Shown one piece after another: positions 58,468 through 64,000 of a DNA stretch of 64,000 nucleotides. Where the stretch lies: assembly GCA_017406905.1 (NCBI GenBank), contig JAFQXN010000006.1, positions 124,001-188,000 on the forward strand, in the 5' to 3' direction. Within the stretch, counting starts at the first letter, position 1, and each line of letters opens with the position of its first letter. The DNA is from Candidatus Saccharimonadota bacterium (GTDB lineage: Bacteria > Patescibacteriota > Saccharimonadia > Saccharimonadales > Saccharimonadaceae). The position numbers and the translations under genes are program-made. The notes under the pieces are model-generated. The model did no database searches, had not been told where the DNA came from, and saw only the letters and a list, made by a program, of their open reading frames with translations.

Positions 58468-59135
58468 ATCTCCTCCTCGAGGCACGGATGCGAAAGCAAA
58501 ACTTTCAGATTGCAATTCTTCACACGAATTTCATCCAAGAAATCTTTTTCTTTCACGCCAGGCTTCATCACTACATCATAAGTCAATTTATAAAGACTGC
58601 CCATATTCATAGTTTTCATCCGTACCAAATCTACTTTCGATGTATATTTCTTAAAGATTTCGTCAAACACCTCTTCGTAATCTAAATCTTCCGGAATCAC
58701 AATCTTCAACACGCGCCTCTTTTTGTTTGGCTCAAGGAAATTAGTGTAAGAAAAGAGGAAGATTGCAATAATAGATATTATAGTAATTATCACCGCAAAC
58801 AACACGTGCCCCATACCCAGTGCCAACCCCACCATCATCGCAAAGAAGACGCTCAATAGCTCTTTTGCATCACCCTGGATAGAACGGAAGCGAATCAACG
58901 AAAATGCACCCAAAATTGCAATCGAAGTCCCAAGATTGCCATTTATCATTATCATCACCGCCATCACCAAAATCGGCAACGTCGCCAGTGTAACCAAAAA
59001 CCCTTTCGTCGTCTGCGAGGTCTTCATGTGCGTAATTGCAATCGCTACACCCAAAACCAATGCCATGCCGGCGCAAATCAATGCGGTCGTTATATCTAGT
59101 CCTGCCGCAGTTGAATCAAAGATACTATTAAACAT
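58464..59135 (-). CDS. DUF4956 membrane protein
   Basis: A 223-residue protein with about four N-terminal membrane helices (ALICAGMALVLGVAIAITHM onward), the conserved loop LGAFSLIRFRSIQGDAKELLSVFFAMMVGLALGMG and a soluble C-terminal domain. DUF4956 is commonly encoded beside VTC-domain proteins and Cthe_2159/CotH proteins, as here; I infer a joint role. AAAGGA lies before the ATG; it overlaps the VTC gene by 8 nt. Confidence 0.9.
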   Translation of the reverse strand: MFNSIFDSTAAGLDITTALICAGMALVLGVAIAITHMKTSQTTKGFLVTLATLPILVMAVMIMINGNLGTSIAILGAFSLIRFRSIQGDAKELLSVFFAMMVGLALGMGHVLFAVIITIISIIAIFLFSYTNFLEPNKKRRVLKIVIPEDLDYEEVFDEIFKKYTSKVDLVRMKTMNMGSLYKLTYDVVMKPGVKEKDFLDEIRVKNCNLKVLLSHPCLEEEI

Positions 59136-59853
59136 CTTCTTCCTTTCTTATTTTTTCGTATATTTTACCTACTTTTGAAAATTGCTGAGGAAAAACCTTA
59201 TTCTCCGACATAGCTTTCACCAGCCAGAGCGGAAGCACACCATGCGCTTTTACTTCCATAATAATATTACGTTTGTCCTTAAAATAAATTTTATCACGTT
59301 TTCCTTTAGCCAAGCTTAATTTTTTCGTACGATATTTTAAATTCTCGTCAAAAGTAATTCTTAATCCATCATCGCCCTTGTAACTCTCGCGATCATACAT
59401 TACCAATATCTTCGGTTTCAAATCAAACTGCTTCATTAAATAATCCACTTCCCGCGCAATTTGTAAATCGTTCTTTGTCTCTACTACCTTTTGTGAAAGT
59501 TCTGTCATCGAAGCCTTTCCTGCCACAAAATCCTCAAAATCTTTATGCGTTACCATCACGCGCCGCTTATAACCCACATTATAATCACATCCACGCATCT
59601 TTGTTTTAATTTCTAAAAACACTCGATCATACCCACCGTAACTTCTCGCGCGCAGCTTCTCCTTGAACGGTGGCTGGTCTATCGACTGTATAATCAAATC
59701 ATAATTATCCGTGTCAAAATACAAATTCAAAACTTCCGAACGAAAATACCCGTCCTTCCGCATATTTTCTTTAATCAATTTCAAAAAAGCTTTCTTATCG
59801 GCAGCAGTAATCAGATATTTTTTTTCAACTCTATCAAATACTTTCGCTTCCAT
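59128..59853 (-). CDS. VTC-domain (polyphosphate polymerase-like) protein
   Basis: A 241-residue tunnel-fold protein. Basic/acidic VTC motifs include VEKKYLITAADK, LNLYFDTDNYD, KLRARSYGG, FLEIKTKMRG, KRRVMV, and LVMYDRESYKG. Catalytic VTC domains make polyphosphate from ATP; the bacterial ones near DUF4956/CotH are mostly uncharacterised. No membrane segment. A TATATT-type box lies 6 nt before the ATG. Confidence 0.88.
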   Translation of the reverse strand: MEAKVFDRVEKKYLITAADKKAFLKLIKENMRKDGYFRSEVLNLYFDTDNYDLIIQSIDQPPFKEKLRARSYGGYDRVFLEIKTKMRGCDYNVGYKRRVMVTHKDFEDFVAGKASMTELSQKVVETKNDLQIAREVDYLMKQFDLKPKILVMYDRESYKGDDGLRITFDENLKYRTKKLSLAKGKRDKIYFKDKRNIIMEVKAHGVLPLWLVKAMSENKVFPQQFSKVGKIYEKIRKEEDV

Positions 59854-59897
59854 ATATATAATATATAATAAAAACCTTAAAATTAGTTGAAAATCAC

Positions 59898-60815
59898 CTA
59901 CCCCGCGTAGAATTTATCCTCAATCATCTTGCCTAGATCACGAATCCGCTGAAATGGCACTTGATTGGTCATTACCACTACAATAAAATGCCTATCTTCC
60001 TCTACGAATTCCACTATCGCCGCATCGTGATAGATATTCCAGGAGCTACCGTTCCAATCCCAGCCCACCTTATTATATACATTTGCCTTCGTAAAACCAC
60101 TCGGCAACCCTTGCCGCCAATCGTAATAATTCTTCACTGGCTGCACTAGAAACGAATCTTTCATTTGTGCGACAAGTGTCTCATCTTCAATATCTGGGTG
60201 CGCATAATATATCTTCATTATTTCCATAATATCTTCTGGATTTGATACTAAATGAGAAATGTCTGAATTCACTATCTTAAAATCGTCTCGTATAATTTCA
60301 TCCAATCTATCGTATCCTATCATCGCCCATAGCGTCTCCGCACACTCCGAATTAGACTCCCGAATCGCTAAATCCAAGCATTTTAATATGGTATTTCCCG
60401 TAGAGCCAGCCATATCATCACCATTCCATTCCCCAGTCTCCACTCTCCGATACCCTTCATATACCACAAATAATTTATACAAAGATGCAGTGCCATAATC
60501 TTCCTTAGGGTTATATTCTCCCACTACTTCATCTCTCTCTAAATCATAAATCAATACACTCCTATTCCCGCCCACAGAGTTAGCCCATTCGTCTACCACT
60601 GGCTGAAAATCAATTTTCGCCACTTCCACCTCTGTAGTTGCGGAGTTTTCATAGGCGCTCTCTTCATCACTTGAGTCGAGCAATTCTGAGACAGTATCAG
60701 AGGCAGAATCTTCTTCCGGCGCCCCTGTTTTTATCAAAATCCCAGCTACCACCACCCCTGTAGCCACCAAAATCCCCAAAATCACTAAGAATAGAGCTAC
60801 GCCTCTCTTTCTCAT
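59898..60815 (-). CDS. Exported serine hydrolase of the class A beta-lactamase fold
   Basis: A 305-residue protein: N-terminal membrane helix (about 5-27), an acidic Ser-rich linker, then a domain with SLYKLFVVYEG (SxxK), SNSECAE (SDN-like) and NKVGWDWNG (KTG-like). These mark the beta-lactamase/D-Ala-D-Ala peptidase fold (PF13354). A wall-peptidase role is as likely as antibiotic hydrolysis. ATG at 60815 follows the CapA-like gene's stop by 4 nt; a GTG at 60833 is less likely. Confidence 0.85.
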   Translation of the reverse strand: MRKRGVALFLVILGILVATGVVVAGILIKTGAPEEDSASDTVSELLDSSDEESAYENSATTEVEVAKIDFQPVVDEWANSVGGNRSVLIYDLERDEVVGEYNPKEDYGTASLYKLFVVYEGYRRVETGEWNGDDMAGSTGNTILKCLDLAIRESNSECAETLWAMIGYDRLDEIIRDDFKIVNSDISHLVSNPEDIMEIMKIYYAHPDIEDETLVAQMKDSFLVQPVKNYYDWRQGLPSGFTKANVYNKVGWDWNGSSWNIYHDAAIVEFVEEDRHFIVVVMTNQVPFQRIRDLGKMIEDKFYAG

Positions 60816-60819
60816 AAAA

Positions 60820-62277
60820 TTACGGCCTCTCACTTACTAATCTATCCAAGAACCACTTCGCCGTCTCCGCGTCGAGCAATTTGGTCTGCATTGTATTATC
60901 ATAAACTGTCGGCACAATCTTCGTTTGCAACAATTTGCCATCGTAGAAATAATGCGCCAATATCAAGCTTCGCGTTGTGCCTGGCCACCAAACTTGGTCA
61001 AAGAACAAATTCCCCAACCCATAATAAATCACACCGTCTTCGTATAATTCAAACGTCTGCGGCTGATGCGCCGAAGTACCCACCACTACATCCGCACCCA
61101 ATTCAATCAAATGACGAAAAAACCCTACTTGATCGCCCGCCGCCGAATCCGCATAATCACAAGTCCTGTCTTCATATTCTGAAGCATACGCACTACATTC
61201 ATAGTATTGAATGTCCACAATTACCACGTCGCCCCGCTCTTTCGCAGCTTTGATTTCTTCTACCGCATTCTCCTCATAGTATTGATTCGCACCGGGCGTT
61301 GCATCGTATGTTGCTCCACCAGTAGATAAGTTATAAGCCAAAAACGTAATACCTGTACCTTTTTCGTCAATCTCCAATGGCACCGCTGCTCCCTCGGCCG
61401 TCTTGCCACCACCCACAATCTTAATTCCTTTTTCATTATACAAATCAATCGTCTCAAGCGCCGCTTGATCACCGCAATCTTGATTATGATTGCCAGTCAA
61501 TTCTACAATATCTAAACCAATCGCCAGGAGCGTGTCGATAAATCTCTTATCCGAACAAATATTGCTCGCGCTCGCATAATCCGTAAACGAAGATTCATTT
61601 GAAGTATGCGTTAAATCAAACCCTGACAAATAATCTTTAATATTCTCCGCAAAATACGTCGCATCACCTACTTTGTATAACTTTTCATTCATCCCACGCG
61701 AGAGAGCCGTCACACCAGTCTGCGCAAAAGTCAATACAGTAGATTTCTCTGGGAATTTTTTCGTGAATGCTTCACTTACCAGCGGCTTGATTTCTTCGCC
61801 ATATTTCTCCGAGTCAAAAGAAATCACCCGAAATTTCGCCCCACCATCAAAATCATCAAGAAAATATTTATCGTCTATCGCTAACAATCTCTTAGTGTAA
61901 TCTAATTCTCCCACCGGAATCATCTCGTAATTATTTAATTCTTCTGATGAGACACTTGTCGTATTATCATAAAAATCCGTCACCGGCACGGTAATTTCAT
62001 ACAGGAAATCACCTTCTTTCAGCTCCGGCCGCGTATAACTCTCAGTTGCACTGATTTTTACATCCTTATCCAAATCTACTTCTTCTGTAAAAATCTCTTT
62101 CAAGACCGCCATCTCGGCATCACTCAAGCTTTCATCATAATATACTACCCCGGGTATCCGAAAAATACCCGTCTTCGTAAACCATTGTATCCCAAAAAAC
62201 ACCCCAGCCCCGATCGCGGCAAACACCACTACACTTACTATAAATAACTTTGCACGGCCTTTTCGTCTTCTTGTCAT
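60820..62277 (-). CDS. CapA/PgsA-like metallophosphatase-fold membrane protein
   Basis: A 485-residue protein with one membrane helix (about 10-31) and an exported domain with the PGA_cap (PF09587) pattern: THTSNESSFTD, ELTGNHNQDCGDQ, VVIVDIQYYE, VVVGTSAHQPQTFELYEDGVIYYGLGN. In capsule operons CapA is needed for poly-glutamate; no capB/C is seen here, so a related wall role is more likely. ATG is 6 nt after TATAAT; first gene of a unit with the serine hydrolase. Confidence 0.88.
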   Translation of the reverse strand: MTRRRKGRAKLFIVSVVVFAAIGAGVFFGIQWFTKTGIFRIPGVVYYDESLSDAEMAVLKEIFTEEVDLDKDVKISATESYTRPELKEGDFLYEITVPVTDFYDNTTSVSSEELNNYEMIPVGELDYTKRLLAIDDKYFLDDFDGGAKFRVISFDSEKYGEEIKPLVSEAFTKKFPEKSTVLTFAQTGVTALSRGMNEKLYKVGDATYFAENIKDYLSGFDLTHTSNESSFTDYASASNICSDKRFIDTLLAIGLDIVELTGNHNQDCGDQAALETIDLYNEKGIKIVGGGKTAEGAAVPLEIDEKGTGITFLAYNLSTGGATYDATPGANQYYEENAVEEIKAAKERGDVVIVDIQYYECSAYASEYEDRTCDYADSAAGDQVGFFRHLIELGADVVVGTSAHQPQTFELYEDGVIYYGLGNLFFDQVWWPGTTRSLILAHYFYDGKLLQTKIVPTVYDNTMQTKLLDAETAKWFLDRLVSERP

Positions 62278-62334
62278 ATTTTTATTATATCATATCCGCA
62301 GCCACCGCATCATAAACTATGTTATAATGATACT

Positions 62335-64000
62335 ATGTTTAAGTGGGCAAACTGGTTCGGTCGCAATGAAGTCGAAAAAGACATTCTCTCTCCCAACGGT
62401 CAGATTAAATGTCATTTCATGTTAAAATCCGGCCAAATCTCATATTCCGTTTATAAAAACGACAAGCTCATCATCAAGCCATCTTTTTTGGGTTTCTTAA
62501 TTTGCGGCGAAGCCCCTCTCGGCAATAATCTCAAACTTATCCGCGAACAAAAAAAGAAATCTGACGAAATTATCGAAATGCCATGGGGTGAAGACCGTTT
62601 TATCAAAAATAATTACACCGAAACCGCTTTCTACCTCACCGAAAACAAAGAACCTCATCGTATCATTACGCTTAGATTCCGCGTTTTTGATAATGGCGTA
62701 GCTTTCCGTTACGAAATCCCACCTCAGCCTAAATTCCAACAAATCACCATTCAGGACGAGCTCACTGAATTTAACCTCGATCTTAACACCATCGCCTGGA
62801 AAATCCCCGCCTATCAGCCAGATCGTTATGAATATAATTACGAGAAATCCATCGTTTATGATTTAAAAAATTCCGTCCATACTCCGCTCACCCTCAAGAC
62901 TCCTAATGGCTTCTATCTGGCCATTCATGAGGCTGCACTTTATGATTATGGCTCTATGACTATCAAACTTAACGACCGTTATGCCCTCAAATCCGACATC
63001 ACTCCACTTTCGGATGGCACCAAAGCTCACGTTGGGCTTCCATTTCAAACCCCATGGCGCTTAATTATGATTGCTGATTCTGCCATCGAACTTACCACAA
63101 ATCGCATCATGTATGCGCTCAATGATGCCCCCACTAGTGATTTCAGTTGGGTTAAAACTCTCAAATTTATCGGTATCTGGTGGGCGATGTATGTTGGCGA
63201 ATGGACTTGGGCTCCCGGTGAGCGCCACGGCGCCACCACCGAGCACGCCAAAGAATATATCAACGCCGCTGTTCGCCTCGGCATTTCCGGCCTTCTTATC
63301 GAAGGTTGGAATGAAGGTTGGGAAGGCGATTGGCTCGAAAACGGCATCAATAACAAATTCACCGTTGCTACACCAGATTTCAATTTAGAAGAAGTTGCTC
63401 GTTATGCCGATGCTCATCAAATTGAGCTTGTCGGCCACCATGAAACCGTCGGTTTTATCGATAATTACGAAAATCAACTTGAGGCCGCCTATAATTATTA
63501 CGCTGCCAATCACATTCATTACATCAAAACCGGCTACGCCGGTAGTACCATGCTTATCAACGGCCGCCGCGAGTTTCATCATTCCCAGCTCGGCGTCAAA
63601 CATTACCAAAAAACCGTCGAACTTGCCGCTAAGAAACATATCTGCCTAGATATTCACGAGCCTATCAAGGGCACCGGCATCGAACGCACCTGGCCTAATC
63701 TCCTTTCTCGCGAAGGCGCTCGCGGCCAAGAATATGAAGGTGGCGCTCTCAGCCCATCGCACGCTTGCTATTTGCCATACACTAGATTACTCGCCGGCGG
63801 CATGGATTATACCAGTGGCATTCTTGATCTCGCCAACAGCGTCAAACGCATGGCCACCACTCTATCTCGTCAGCTCGCCTATTTCGTCACTATTTATTCT
63901 GGTATGCAAATGGCCGCCGACCGCCCGTTCATCTACGAAGATCGTTTTCCTAAAGAATTTGATTTTATTCGTCAAGTTCCCACCAACTTCGCGCGTACTA
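62335..64000 (+). CDS. GH97 alpha-glycosidase, 3' end cut by window edge
   Basis: At least 555 residues. An N-terminal beta-sandwich, then a TIM barrel with IGIWWAMYVGEWTW, EGWNEGWEGDW, GHHETVG and HEPIKGTGIERTWPNL followed by SREGARGQEYEGG. These match GH97 enzymes such as SusB; the glutamates in the last motif suggest the inverting subgroup. There is no signal peptide, so it acts in the cytoplasm, on imported malto-oligosaccharides or similar. TATAAT (62323-62328) lies 6 nt before the ATG. Confidence 0.9.
   Translation, partial: MFKWANWFGRNEVEKDILSPNGQIKCHFMLKSGQISYSVYKNDKLIIKPSFLGFLICGEAPLGNNLKLIREQKKKSDEIIEMPWGEDRFIKNNYTETAFYLTENKEPHRIITLRFRVFDNGVAFRYEIPPQPKFQQITIQDELTEFNLDLNTIAWKIPAYQPDRYEYNYEKSIVYDLKNSVHTPLTLKTPNGFYLAIHEAALYDYGSMTIKLNDRYALKSDITPLSDGTKAHVGLPFQTPWRLIMIADSAIELTTNRIMYALNDAPTSDFSWVKTLKFIGIWWAMYVGEWTWAPGERHGATTEHAKEYINAAVRLGISGLLIEGWNEGWEGDWLENGINNKFTVATPDFNLEEVARYADAHQIELVGHHETVGFIDNYENQLEAAYNYYAANHIHYIKTGYAGSTMLINGRREFHHSQLGVKHYQKTVELAAKKHICLDIHEPIKGTGIERTWPNLLSREGARGQEYEGGALSPSHACYLPYTRLLAGGMDYTSGILDLANSVKRMATTLSRQLAYFVTIYSGMQMAADRPFIYEDRFPKEFDFIRQVPTNFART

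Overview
The window reads as a chromosome segment of a Patescibacteria/CPR bacterium, most likely Saccharibacteria (TM7). This is inferred from gene content and style, not from a marker phylogeny: very compact layout, short information-processing proteins, many CPR-type hypothetical proteins, a standard genetic code (TGA is a stop), and no biosynthetic pathways in 64 kb. One tRNA (Gln, CTG) is present. No rRNA, CRISPR array, insertion sequence or prophage was seen.

Layout. 1-1.5 kb: 5' part of trmD, a candidate small RNA, and two small conserved genes. 1.5-11 kb: obg, an envelope block (LysM-CHAP hydrolase, a RuvX-MltG fusion, a large anchored protein), a PAS histidine kinase with a REC-only response regulator, an RsuA-type pseudouridine synthase and FtsA. 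11-19 kb: alaS, a frameshifted small membrane-protein gene, mnmA with its cysteine desulfurase, small unknowns, tatD, typA. 19-29 kb: a secreted cutinase-VWA protein, dCMP deaminase/ung/tmk, a heterodimeric ABC exporter, a flippase-like protein and an AI-2E-family permease. 28.8-31.6 kb: queH-queA-tgt. 31.5-43 kb: cysS, a hydrolase, a DHH phosphoesterase, a YqeG-like phosphatase, cdsA, an acyl-adenylating ligase, recR-ybaB, a GT-C-like membrane protein, dnaB and dnaX. 43-51 kb: a SufS-like enzyme with a membrane thioredoxin-fold protein, then rplJL, rplKA and secE-nusG as separate units split by membrane-protein genes. 51-64 kb: a glucan phosphorylase, a PlsC-like acyltransferase, tRNA-Gln, a MacB-like ABC protein, a Cthe_2159/DUF4956/VTC cluster, a beta-lactamase-fold protein, a CapA-like protein, and a GH97 glycosidase cut by the right edge.

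Two patterns run through the window. First, about 24 genes have a -10 box (often TGTTATAAT or TGCTATAAT) placed about 6 nt before the start codon, so their mRNAs should be leaderless. Reading through that box creates false N-termini containing CYN, and starts were corrected for this. Ribosomal, secreted and operon-internal genes instead carry Shine-Dalgarno sequences. Second, 75-100 bp imperfect palindromes sit in frame inside trmD, obg, mnmA, typA, queA and tgt, and outside genes next to nusG and rplL. Several share a core around CTTGGCC..CGGCC. The copies in typA and queA encode the same peptide, [12 protein letters not shown]. They look like a small dispersed palindromic element family comparable in behaviour to Rickettsia palindromic elements, and are the most interesting feature of the window.

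Functionally the genes fit a host-dependent cell that keeps translation, tRNA modification, replication, division and an elaborate envelope. Secreted or anchored hydrolases, exporters and lipid-handling enzymes could act at the interface with a host; that role is inference.
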